A DNA stretch of 64,000 nt from Tenacibaculum todarodis (GTDB taxonomy: Bacteria; Bacteroidota; Bacteroidia; Flavobacteriales; Flavobacteriaceae), in contig NZ_CP018155.1 of the NCBI RefSeq assembly GCF_001889045.1, forward strand, positions 372,001 through 436,000, in the 5' to 3' direction. Below, piece by piece: positions 1-6,909 of this stretch. The first letter of the stretch is position 1, and the number at the start of each line of letters is the position of its first letter. The position numbers and the translations under genes were made by a program. Under the pieces are notes generated by a model, which was not told the DNA's origin, searched no databases, and worked only from the letters and a program-made list of their open reading frames with translations.

Positions 1-2
1 GA

Positions 3-305
3 TATTTTAAAAAGGATAATGTTCAGTTTGAAGAGTATTTTAGAAATAGAGGTTATAAATTTATTCAAAAGCAAAGGCCAACTAAAGAAGATTGGAAAAG
101 AAGTCCATTTAAAAAGCCTAAACCGGTTAAAATAAGTTTAATATCTGTAAATATTTTAGGTATACCTTCTTCTTTTGATGATGATGAATATTATATTTTA
201 GATGTAGTTAAAAATAATAAAAAGGAAATATTTTGGGTTGAAATTAAAAGCAGAACTTTATCAAAGCCAAAATTAATTTTTAAAAAACAGATAAACCGAA
301 GTTAA
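3..305 (+). CDS. C-terminal fragment of a hypothetical protein (cut by window start)
   Basis: The frame is open from the window edge to a TAA and encodes 100 residues, so the 5' end lies outside the window. The fragment is basic and lysine-rich early, has a short acidic DDDE stretch, and ends in KKQINRS. I do not recognise a family. The stop codon lies inside the rho-independent terminator that follows, which supports this being the real end of a transcribed gene. No function is proposed. Confidence 0.7.
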   Translation, partial: YFKKDNVQFEEYFRNRGYKFIQKQRPTKEDWKRSPFKKPKPVKISLISVNILGIPSSFDDDEYYILDVVKNNKKEIFWVEIKSRTLSKPKLIFKKQINRS

Positions 306-325
306 TTTAACTTCGGTTTTTTTTT
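294..325 (+). terminator. Rho-independent terminator of the first gene
   Basis: The arms AACCGAAGTTAA and TTAACTTCGGTT form a 12-bp inverted repeat, and nine T residues follow the stem. The left arm includes the stop codon of the upstream gene. Confidence 0.85.
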
Positions 326-402
326 ACATTTTTTTTATAACGGAGTTTTCATATTGTAACCTTAATAATGGTTTTGGATGTTTTTAAAAAATAATATTAC
401 TG

Positions 403-418
403 AAACGAGCATTCGTTT
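403..418. promoter_or_regulatory. Candidate operator upstream of kdgK
   Basis: AAACGA-GCAT-TCGTTT is a perfect 6-bp inverted repeat with a 4-bp centre, about 60 bp before the KDG kinase start. Its size and position suit a dimeric repressor controlling uronate or KDG catabolism. No regulator gene is adjacent, so the assignment is inference. Confidence 0.35.
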
Positions 419-480
419 TTAAGTGTTTTTCCCTATATTTATTAATCTTAAAGCTAATACAACTAACTTAAAATTTTAAA

Positions 481-1485
481 ATGAATAAAATCATCACTTT
501 TGGCGAAGTATTAATGCGCTTGTCTCCTAGAGGAAATAAAAAGTTTATACAATCTAATTTATTGGAATTTTATTTTGGAGGTACAGAGCTAAATGTTGGA
601 GTTTCAATTGCCAATTTTGGAGAAAAAGTAAGGCATGTTAGTTGTGTTTCTGATGATTTTATTGGAGATACAGCAGTTTCTTACATTAATAAATTTGGAG
701 TTAGTACTTCTTCTATAGTGTATTCTAAAAGACCTTTAGGTGTTTATTTTTTAGAAGTTGGAGCAGTAATGAGACCTAGTTCTATTTCTTATAATAGATC
801 ACATTCTTCTTTTTCAGAAATTACACCTGAGATGATAGACTGGGAAAAGGCCTTGAAAAAAGGAAAATGGTTTCATTGGACAGGTATTACACCTGCTTTA
901 TGTAGAGGAAGTTATGAAACCCTTAAGGAAGGTTTAATTTTAGCTAAAAAGAAAGGAATAACAATATCTGCGGATCCTACGTATAGAAGTGGTTTATGGA
1001 AATATGGTGAAGACCCAAAAGAAGTTTTAACAGAATTACTAAATTATTCTACCATTTTTATTGGAGGCGTAAATGAAATGAATGAAGTTTTGGGTACAGA
1101 TTTTAAATACTCTAATGAAGACTTTATTGAGGCAAGTAAAATGCTAATTGAAAAATTTCCTTCTATAGAGAAAGTTTTTGATAAAGTAAGAACAGCTATA
1201 AATGCTTCTTGGCATAAAATTAGAGCAAGAATGTGGAATGGTGTAGAGTTTAAAGAAACTGAAGACCTAGAAATAACACATATTGTAGATAGAATTGGTA
1301 CAGGAGATGCTTTTGCTGGAGGATTAATTTATGCGTTACAGCATTATGACGATTTTAAATCTTTGCAGTTTGGTAATGCGGCTTGTGCATTAAAGCATAC
1401 ATACGAAGGAGATGTAAATTATGCAACAGTTGATGAAGTAATGGGCTTGCTAGGAGGTAATACTTCTGCACGTGTTAATCGTTAG
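481..1485 (+). CDS. kdgK: 2-dehydro-3-deoxygluconokinase (KDG kinase), PfkB family
   Basis: This PfkB/ribokinase-fold sugar kinase is predicted to phosphorylate 2-keto-3-deoxygluconate to KDPG in the cytoplasm, feeding the lower Entner-Doudoroff route used for alginate, pectin and other uronates. The substrate-side motif GGTELNV is at about residues 33-39. The ATP/anion-hole signature GTGDAFAGG is at about 272-280, with the catalytic Asp in GTGD. The 334-residue length is typical for the family. The ATG follows an A/T-rich leader without a Shine-Dalgarno sequence. The gene is monocistronic here: no KDPG aldolase or uronate isomerase lies next to it in the window. A 2-keto sugar other than KDG is possible. 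Confidence 0.85.
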   Translation: MNKIITFGEVLMRLSPRGNKKFIQSNLLEFYFGGTELNVGVSIANFGEKVRHVSCVSDDFIGDTAVSYINKFGVSTSSIVYSKRPLGVYFLEVGAVMRPSSISYNRSHSSFSEITPEMIDWEKALKKGKWFHWTGITPALCRGSYETLKEGLILAKKKGITISADPTYRSGLWKYGEDPKEVLTELLNYSTIFIGGVNEMNEVLGTDFKYSNEDFIEASKMLIEKFPSIEKVFDKVRTAINASWHKIRARMWNGVEFKETEDLEITHIVDRIGTGDAFAGGLIYALQHYDDFKSLQFGNAACALKHTYEGDVNYATVDEVMGLLGGNTSARVNR

Positions 1486-1514
1486 AATAAAAAGAGTTTT
1501 AAATTTTATTGAAA

Positions 1515-1580
1515 TTCACTAACGGTTAATATAAGAGCAGTAGCGGATTAAAATCCACTTACTTTTCGGCTTTTAAGATA
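1515..1580. repeat. Relict intergenic repeat with small hairpin
   Basis: The tract between kdgK and the SDR gene contains AGCGGATT-AA-AATCCACT (a hairpin with one G.U pair, 1542-1559) followed by ACTTTTCGGCTTTT. From memory, near-identical text recurs between genes in other Flavobacteriaceae. Only this copy is present in the window, so the repeat status is recollection rather than something shown here. Confidence 0.3.
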
Positions 1581-1593
1581 CTCAATTAAACAT

Positions 1594-1622
1594 AAAAACG
1601 GTTTGAGTTTACACCCAAACCG
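1594..1622 (-). terminator. Rho-independent terminator of the TetR-cupin-SDR operon
   Basis: Read on the minus strand, CGGTTTG and CAAACCG form a 7-bp stem followed by TTTTTA, about 20 nt after the SDR stop codon. Confidence 0.75.
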
Positions 1623-1643
1623 CTATAACTTGTTATTTGCTTT

Positions 1644-2390
1644 TTAATTTCTTCCAGCCATTATACCACCATCAGTGTCCCAGATTGCTCCAGTAACCCA
1701 AGATGCTTTATCTGAAAGTAAGAAAAGAATACTATTTGCTATATCTTTAGATTCTCCAATTCTTCCAATAGGATGGAATCCGTTAAAGCCAACTAATGCT
1801 TCCTGAGCTTCTTCTTTACCTCCAAACACTCCGTTATAAACAGGTGTATTAACTACAGCTGGAGAAACAGCATTTACACGTATTTTGTCATCCGCTAATT
1901 CCATAGCTAAATGTTGAGTTAAAGAGTGTAATCCTGCTTTTTGCATAGAGTATGCAGACGAAGGTGTAGCTTTTATAGCTTGTTTAGCCCACATAGAACC
2001 TACATTAACAATAGAACCTCCATTGGTAGCTTTCATTTTTTTAGCAACACTTTGTGTAATAAAAAAGAAACCTCTGTTTAAATCTTGATAAGAGTCGTAA
2101 TCTTCTAGCGTATGATCCAGGAATGGCTTTGGTCCAAAAATCCCTGATGCATTAACAAGATAATCTAAGTTATCTAGTGCATCAATTTTTGATATTAAAG
2201 TGGCAACCTGATCTACATTAGATATGTTTGCCGAGTGTTTAATAAGGTTAGGAGCATCTGCTATTTTATCTGTATTTCTACCTACAATATGCACAGTTGC
2301 ACCTCCTTCTAATAAAGCATTTGTTGTTGCATTACCAATTCCGCTTGTCCCTCCAATTACTAAGGCTACTTTGTTTTTAAAATTTTCCAT
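1644..2390 (-). CDS. SDR family NAD(P)-dependent oxidoreductase
   Basis: This is a classical short-chain dehydrogenase/reductase of 248 residues with a Rossmann fold. The cofactor motif GGTSGIG is at 13-19, NASG (the NNAG equivalent) at 80-83, catalytic Ser about 132, and YxxxK at Tyr147/Lys151. The C-terminus ends in a DGG motif as usual. It is the last gene of an operon headed by a TetR regulator and a cupin protein, 25 nt after the cupin gene. That context suggests reduction of a small, probably toxic or signalling, carbonyl compound. The substrate cannot be read from the sequence. The fold and enzyme class are secure; the role is inference. Confidence 0.88.
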   Translation of the reverse strand: MENFKNKVALVIGGTSGIGNATTNALLEGGATVHIVGRNTDKIADAPNLIKHSANISNVDQVATLISKIDALDNLDYLVNASGIFGPKPFLDHTLEDYDSYQDLNRGFFFITQSVAKKMKATNGGSIVNVGSMWAKQAIKATPSSAYSMQKAGLHSLTQHLAMELADDKIRVNAVSPAVVNTPVYNGVFGGKEEAQEALVGFNGFHPIGRIGESKDIANSILFLLSDKASWVTGAIWDTDGGIMAGRN

Positions 2391-2415
2391 TTTATTTATA
2401 TATTAATTATTAATT

Positions 2416-2856
2416 TCAGTTTGGTTTTTTCTCAATACCGTATCCATCAAAGGTGGTGTTTCCTTCTATAGCGTTTTCCTTTGCTTGTATTACGATAAAT
2501 GTGAACGAGTTTTTCGAATTATTTCTGATTGTTCTTTCAGTATCAGTGGCAACTCTTACAATTGCACCTTTTTCTATGTCGACATAATTATCGTTAAGAA
2601 GCAGTTGTCCTTTCCCTTTAATACCAATATAAACCTCTTCGTTTTCTTTGTTTTTGTGGATGAAAGGTATTGCAGTTTTAGATTCCATAGTGTTAAAAGA
2701 AATCTCACAACTTGTTAATTCTAATTTATCTTTTATAAACTTCTTTCCATCAATTTTGAAATCTGGACTTGTCTGAAAAATATTTTCAACTAGGTTTGAT
2801 AATTTTCCAAGTTCTATTTTTGAATAGTCACTTGATATTTGTTCTTTTTTAATCAT
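2416..2856 (-). CDS. Cupin-domain protein
   Basis: The 146-residue protein has a single small cupin-like beta-barrel. The core runs from about residue 50 to 125 with IPFIHKNKENEEVYIGIKG, where the His and the following Glu fit the first cupin metal-binding motif, and a glycine-rich turn. There is no signal peptide, so it is cytosolic. It lies between the TetR regulator and the SDR gene, with the full TetR operator 10 nt before its start codon. It may be an isomerase or dioxygenase-like partner of the SDR or a binding protein. The catalytic activity is unknown. Confidence 0.75.
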   Translation of the reverse strand: MIKKEQISSDYSKIELGKLSNLVENIFQTSPDFKIDGKKFIKDKLELTSCEISFNTMESKTAIPFIHKNKENEEVYIGIKGKGQLLLNDNYVDIEKGAIVRVATDTERTIRNNSKNSFTFIVIQAKENAIEGNTTFDGYGIEKKPN

Positions 2857-2865
2857 AATTAATTG

Positions 2866-2893
2866 CTATTAGACAGACAAGTCTGTCTAATAG
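2866..2893. promoter_or_regulatory. TetR-type operator, 28-bp palindrome
   Basis: The arms CTATTAGACAGAC and GTCTGTCTAATAG are exact reverse complements around a central AA. The site fills most of the 50-bp gap between the regulator gene and the cupin gene. The AGAC...GTCT core is the style of site bound by TetR/NemR-like repressors. Confidence 0.85.
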
Positions 2894-2906
2894 TGTTTAA
2901 ATTTTT

Positions 2907-3470
2907 TTAACTCAATATTTGAGAACACAAATTCTTTGTTTCTTTTATAGGCCAATTTGTTTGATGTAAATAGCTTTCGCTAACAGCACTTTCATAGAGT
3001 AAGTATATTTTTCGCGAAAGTGAATCGATTTCTCCTGCCTTAATTTCCTCTAAATTGTTTGTAACAAGTTCTGTGATAAGTTGAATGAAACCATTTTTTT
3101 GCTTTTGTATTTCTTTCCTAATTGTTTCATTATCCCTTGGGATTTCTGAAACTGTTTTGATACACCAACATCCATTAAAATTTTTAGTCTGAAAAAATAA
3201 TTCAAGAAAATCAAAAATTGCAAGTATTTGCATTTTTCCTTTTGGTTTAGAAGAGGTGAATGCTTGAATATCTTCAATGAATGATGTGTCTTTAAATCGA
3301 AGATAAGCAAGACAAATATCTTCTTTAGATTTAAAATGATTATAAAGTGTTGCTTTAGCTATCCCTGCCTCCGAAATAATTTCATTTATTCCAGTAGAAT
3401 TATATCCATTCTTATAAAATAAGAAGGAAGCCGTTTCTATAATTCTATGTTTTATTTCAGAATGTCTCAC
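2907..3470 (-). CDS. TetR/AcrR family transcriptional regulator
   Basis: The 187-residue protein has an N-terminal TetR helix-turn-helix: about residues 8-45 from the GTG start, including NSTGINEIISEAGIAKATLY and the NHFKSKE turn. An all-helical ligand-binding domain follows. I place the start at a GTG, because the longer frame begins with a TTG whose first 12 residues do not belong to the family and which falls inside an operator and promoter. It heads a collinear operon with a cupin protein and an SDR. A full operator follows the gene and a partial copy lies in its own promoter, so autoregulation and ligand-induced expression are likely. The ligand is unknown. Confidence 0.88.
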   Translation of the reverse strand: MRHSEIKHRIIETASFLFYKNGYNSTGINEIISEAGIAKATLYNHFKSKEDICLAYLRFKDTSFIEDIQAFTSSKPKGKMQILAIFDFLELFFQTKNFNGCWCIKTVSEIPRDNETIRKEIQKQKNGFIQLITELVTNNLEEIKAGEIDSLSRKIYLLYESAVSESYLHQTNWPIKETKNLCSQILS

Positions 3471-3474
3471 GGTG

Positions 3475-3506
3475 CAAATATAACACAATATCTCAAATAA
3501 AGACAA
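3475..3506 (-). promoter_or_regulatory. Promoter of the tetR operon, start codon 4 nt downstream
   Basis: TATATTTG (3475-3482) matches TAnnTTTG, and a TTG (3504-3506) lies 21 bp upstream inside the partial TetR operator. Only CACC separates the -7 element from the GTG start, so the mRNA should be leaderless. Confidence 0.6.
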
Positions 3507-3515
3507 GTCTGTCTA
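3501..3515. promoter_or_regulatory. Second, truncated TetR operator
   Basis: AGACAAGTCTGTCTA repeats the centre and one complete arm of the 28-bp operator 600 bp away and overlaps the -33 TTG of the tetR promoter. The left outer arm is missing, suggesting a weaker autoregulatory site. Confidence 0.7.
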
Positions 3516-3608
3516 TTTTTTTTCAATTACACTTAACTTTAACGCAGATATGCGTCGTTTTAATGAGGTATATCAGTCGTTAGCGAAGTTCTTGTTTTTA
3601 ATTGCTTA

Positions 3609-3626
3609 TGCTTAAACAATTAAGCA
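3609..3626 (-). terminator. Weak hairpin downstream of the thioesterase gene
   Basis: TGCTTAA-ACAA-TTAAGCA is a perfect 7-bp hairpin 10 nt beyond the thioesterase stop codon. There is no clear T tract after it, so it may be only a processing or stabilising structure. Confidence 0.35.
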
Positions 3627-3635
3627 CAGATTACT

Positions 3636-4184
3636 TTAATTAAGTTCTAATTTAGAATTACTACTTGCTAATAAAGGTAAGAACTCTTCAATATTAAACG
3701 TATCACTTCTAAAACGAGAAGTTCTCTTTTTTGCTTGTTCTTGTCTTCTAATGCTTCTGGCAAAACGTCTAACTTCATTTTTATTTGTTAAAATAATGCC
3801 TGGAACTGGTGCACTTTTTCCGTTTTCATCTTTAGCAACCATTGTAAAATAAGAAGAATTACAATGTTTTTTTATACCAGTTTGTATGTTTTCAGACTCT
3901 ACACGTAAACCAACAACCATTGAGGTTCTTCCTGTAAAGTTGATAGAAGCTTTCATAGTTAATAATTCGCCAACTTCAATCGGATTTAAAAAATCTACCT
4001 TATTTACAGATGCAGTAACACAATAGTTTCCCGAATGTTTAGAAGCACAAGCAAATGCAATTTGATCCATAAGGTTTAAAATATGTCCTCCATGAATCTT
4101 TCCGCTAAAATTAGAATGAGATGGTAACATCAATTCAGAAATACTTAATTGCGACTCTGCTATGTTTTTAAATTTTCTATTCAT
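3636..4184 (-). CDS. Acyl-CoA thioesterase, hotdog fold (YciA/BACH type)
   Basis: This 182-residue protein has one hotdog domain. The motif SGKIHGGHILNLMDQIAF at about 26-43 is the acyl-CoA thioesterase signature, with the Asp of MDQ as likely catalytic residue. A second conserved stretch is VDFLNPIEVGELL near 63-75. The last 40 residues are basic and arginine-rich, as in many flavobacterial members. It is predicted to hydrolyse fatty acyl-CoA in the cytoplasm. Its start overlaps the end of the preceding membrane-protein gene by 8 nt, so the two are translationally coupled. The chain-length preference cannot be seen. Confidence 0.85.
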   Translation of the reverse strand: MNRKFKNIAESQLSISELMLPSHSNFSGKIHGGHILNLMDQIAFACASKHSGNYCVTASVNKVDFLNPIEVGELLTMKASINFTGRTSMVVGLRVESENIQTGIKKHCNSSYFTMVAKDENGKSAPVPGIILTNKNEVRRFARSIRRQEQAKKRTSRFRSDTFNIEEFLPLLASSNSKLELN

Positions 4185-4557
4185 CTTTTTTAACTCCTCT
4201 AAAATGTGGTGATTCTTCTTGTTCTACTTTGGTTACAAAATACTTTGTGTCTCCCAACCAGAAGAAAGTGCCAAAACGCTCAATATAAGTTACTTTAACA
4301 TAACCGCCTTGAAATTTTTGTAAATTATCAATTACTTCAACTTTATTATCTTCAACTGAAAAAGAAAAAATTTGTGCGCCAGAAATTCCTTGACTAATCT
4401 CTCCTTCCCACGTTTTTACGGCAACACCTCTATTACTAATTTTAATCAATTCGCCAGACCTAACGCCTTCGCTATAAGGAATGTAGTAGATAAATGCGTA
4501 ATATAAACCAGCCATTATAATGATGGTAGTAATAATGATTGCTAATATTTTTTTCAT
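4177..4557 (-). CDS. Small membrane-anchored protein of unknown function
   Basis: The 126-residue protein has one N-terminal hydrophobic segment (about residues 4-27), then a soluble domain with IPYSEGVRSGELIKISNRGV and a WLGDTKYF stretch near the C-terminus. The soluble part probably faces the periplasm. From memory, homologues in Flavobacteriaceae often carry the label 6-phosphogluconate dehydrogenase, but nothing here resembles that enzyme: there is no nucleotide-binding fold and the length is a quarter of the family's. It is the first gene of a two-gene operon with the thioesterase. Function unknown. Confidence 0.75.
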   Translation of the reverse strand: MKKILAIIITTIIIMAGLYYAFIYYIPYSEGVRSGELIKISNRGVAVKTWEGEISQGISGAQIFSFSVEDNKVEVIDNLQKFQGGYVKVTYIERFGTFFWLGDTKYFVTKVEQEESPHFRGVKKDE

Positions 4558-4594
4558 TGTATTTTAAATTTCTGAAGCTATTATTGAATAACAA

Positions 4595-4602
4595 CAAAAG
4601 TA
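4595..4602 (-). promoter_or_regulatory. -7 element of the membrane protein/thioesterase operon
   Basis: TACTTTTG matches TAnnTTTG about 37 nt before the start codon. No TTG is seen at the usual distance upstream. It lies back to back with the opposing GlmU-like promoter. Confidence 0.45.
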
Positions 4603-4618
4603 ACATTAATATTTAGAC

Positions 4619-4648
4619 TTGTAAAGTAAATGGAAAGTGTTAAGTTTG
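4619..4648 (+). promoter_or_regulatory. Promoter of the GlmU-like gene
   Basis: TTG (4619-4621), 19 bp, then TAAGTTTG (4641-4648): an exact Bacteroidota housekeeping promoter. It lies after the first in-frame ATG of the longer frame, which shows that the downstream ATG at 4672 is the real start. Confidence 0.85.
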
Positions 4649-4671
4649 TATATCTTCAAAAAAGCATAAAA

Positions 4672-5844
4672 ATGAATTACATTTTATTTGATGGTGACGT
4701 AAGAAACTCACTATTACCATTTACATATACAAAACCGGTTGCCGATATACGTGTTGGTATTTTAACAATTAGAGAAAAGTGGGAAAAGCACTTGGGTTTA
4801 ACCACAACTACAATTACGGAGGAATATTTAGAGGCTAAATATCCGATGGTAGAAATGGAAGAAAATATACTGTTAAATGCATCTTATTTACCAACTAAAG
4901 AATTGGTAATAATGGTAAAAAACTTGTCTAAGAATGAGGCGATTTTTAAAGGTGAAGATGTAATTGCTTTTTATTCTGAAGAAAACCAAGAAGTAGATTT
5001 TGAAGATTTCAAACACATAGAGTTTGAAGAAGATTTATTGCAAATAAAAAATACTTGGGATATTTTTTCGCTGAATGATAAAGCAATTCGTGCCGATTTC
5101 GATTTTATTACTGAAGGAAGAAAATCTGAACCAATACCAAATGGAGTAAATTGTATTAATAAAGAAGATATTTTTATTGAAGAAGGAGCAAAGCTAACTT
5201 TTGCAACATTAAATGCTACAAATGGACCTATTTATATTGGGGAAAATGCAGAGATAATGGAAGGTGTTGTGGTACGCGGAGCATTGGCAATGTGTAATGA
5301 TTCAGTTTTAAAGTTAGGAGCAAAAGTTTACGGTGCAACAACTTTAGGGCCTTTTTGTAAAGTAGGAGGAGAAGTAAATAATTCGGTTTTAATGGGCTTT
5401 TCTAATAAAGGTCATGATGGGTTTTTAGGAAATTCAGTAATTGGAGAATGGTGTAATTTAGGAGCAGATACAAACAATTCTAACTTAAAAAATAATTATG
5501 CTGAGGTAAAGTTATGGAGTTATGAAACTGGTAGGTTTGCTAAAACAGGTTTACAATTTTGTGGTTTAATAATGGGAGATCATTCTAAATGCGGAATTAA
5601 CACCATGTTTAATACAGGAACTGTAATTGGAGTTTCTGCTAACATTTTTGGTAGTGGATTTCCAAGGAATTTTGTTCCGTCTTTTAGTTGGGGTGGCGCA
5701 TCTGGTTTTACAGAATACAAAACCAATAAAGTTTTTGAAGTCGCAAAAATTGTAATGAGTAGAAGAAATGTGTTTTTTGACGATAAAGAGCAAGCTATTT
5801 TAGAACATATTTTTGAGGAAACTAAACAATATAGAAATTATTAA
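4672..5844 (+). CDS. GlmU-like sugar nucleotidyltransferase with left-handed beta-helix
   Basis: The 390-residue protein starts MNYILFDGDVRN. The N-terminal part (to about 170) resembles the alternative Bacteroidota GlmU family that supplies UDP-GlcNAc for peptidoglycan and LPS. Residues about 170-330 carry hexapeptide repeats of a left-handed beta-helix, for example GPIYIGENAEIMEGVVVRG and later GAKVYGATTLGP, as in acetyltransferase domains. I reject the upstream ATG at 4630 because a complete promoter lies between it and this start. It is monocistronic, and a 15-bp-stem terminator follows. Whether it has both uridylyl- and acetyltransferase activity cannot be decided from the sequence. Confidence 0.85.
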   Translation: MNYILFDGDVRNSLLPFTYTKPVADIRVGILTIREKWEKHLGLTTTTITEEYLEAKYPMVEMEENILLNASYLPTKELVIMVKNLSKNEAIFKGEDVIAFYSEENQEVDFEDFKHIEFEEDLLQIKNTWDIFSLNDKAIRADFDFITEGRKSEPIPNGVNCINKEDIFIEEGAKLTFATLNATNGPIYIGENAEIMEGVVVRGALAMCNDSVLKLGAKVYGATTLGPFCKVGGEVNNSVLMGFSNKGHDGFLGNSVIGEWCNLGADTNNSNLKNNYAEVKLWSYETGRFAKTGLQFCGLIMGDHSKCGINTMFNTGTVIGVSANIFGSGFPRNFVPSFSWGGASGFTEYKTNKVFEVAKIVMSRRNVFFDDKEQAILEHIFEETKQYRNY

Positions 5845-5849
5845 AAATA

Positions 5850-5881
5850 AATAAATCGTTAGTATTTACTAACGATTTATT
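5850..5881. terminator. Bidirectional terminator between convergent genes
   Basis: AATAAATCGTTAGTA and its reverse complement form a 15-bp stem around TT, immediately after the GlmU-like gene and facing the minus-strand AraC operon. T-rich sequence lies on both sides, better on the minus strand. Confidence 0.65.
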
Positions 5882-6035
5882 ATTGTAAATTTTTATTTTA
5901 TAAACTAAAAACCCCCTTAAATTCTTAGCTTAATAAATTGATGATCATTAATAAAATCCCCTTATTATTTATATAATGACTTTCTTTACTTTGTAAAGTT
6001 AGCCAAGAATATTTAGAGTTATATGTAAAAAATCG

Positions 6036-6854
6036 TCATTCCTTTTTATTTAATAATGTTTCTTGCAATAACTTGTGATTTGGTCCTTTATATTCAGCAG
6101 GAGTTACACCAGAAAACTTTTTAAAATCTTTAGTTAAATGTGTTTGGTCATAATAATTGTATTGCGCTATTATGTCTTGTAAATTCCTTTTATTTGTGTT
6201 TAGAGCAAGTATTAGTATATTAAATTTCACAAGTCTAATATAGGCCCCTATTGTAGTTCCAACAAATTTTTTAAAATACCTGTTAGCTGTACTCGCAGAG
6301 ATATTGTACTTCGTTAAAATTTCGTCTATCTGTATAATTCCATTTGATTCAATGATATTAGAAATTATTTCATCAATAAGTAAGTTTTGATTCCATTTAT
6401 CTATATAAGAATTCATTTTTTTTAAAAAGTAAGTAGAAATCTTTTCAGCAGCTTCTAATTTATTAATTTCTTCATACATTTCTTCTAAAAGGTCATTTTT
6501 AACATAATTATTTAAAGTTAAATATTGCTCTTTTTGTTCATGGGCGTTTAAGCCAGTTATATTGTAAAAACTACAGGGATTTAATACAATAACTACGTAA
6601 GATGTGTTTTTTTTACAACTAAAATAAAAATAATCTTCTCTAACAGATTTCAAGTAAATTTTAGGGCTATTTATTCTTTTTCCGTTCTTTTCAGTTATAA
6701 AAACTTCACCATAATTAAATATAATATAACTATTATCATAGCCAAAAAACTGCATATTTTCAACATCAGTTAGATGCGTAACTTTTGTTACAGTTTTTAT
6801 AAAATTACTGTTAGTTATTTCCTGTGATATTAAAAAAGAAGGATCTTGTTTCAT
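6036..6854 (-). CDS. AraC family transcriptional regulator
   Basis: The 272-residue protein has a C-terminal AraC-type DNA-binding domain with two helix-turn-helix units, about residues 165-258: YNISASTANRYFKKFVG, then the conserved second unit with YYDQTHLTKDFKKFSGVTPAEY. The N-terminal 160 residues look like a small beta-rich sensor domain without a recognisable ligand motif. It is the last gene of a six-gene minus-strand run containing fdhD, an FdhF-like oxidoreductase and a beta-barrel-like protein, 55 nt after the barrel gene. It may control that cluster. The effector is unknown. Confidence 0.85.
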   Translation of the reverse strand: MKQDPSFLISQEITNSNFIKTVTKVTHLTDVENMQFFGYDNSYIIFNYGEVFITEKNGKRINSPKIYLKSVREDYFYFSCKKNTSYVVIVLNPCSFYNITGLNAHEQKEQYLTLNNYVKNDLLEEMYEEINKLEAAEKISTYFLKKMNSYIDKWNQNLLIDEIISNIIESNGIIQIDEILTKYNISASTANRYFKKFVGTTIGAYIRLVKFNILILALNTNKRNLQDIIAQYNYYDQTHLTKDFKKFSGVTPAEYKGPNHKLLQETLLNKKE

Positions 6855-6909
6855 AGTGTTTTTTTGTGAAATTATTACATCTTTTTTTATAGATAAGAAA
6901 GATTAAAAG

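Noticed and set aside
3471..3506. Upstream TTG start for the TetR regulator
   Set aside because: It would add 12 residues unlike TetR proteins, and it lies inside an operator and a TAnnTTTG promoter; the GTG at 3470 fits better.
4177..4557. 6-phosphogluconate dehydrogenase
   Set aside because: A remembered database label only; the 126-residue protein has a membrane anchor and no dehydrogenase motifs.
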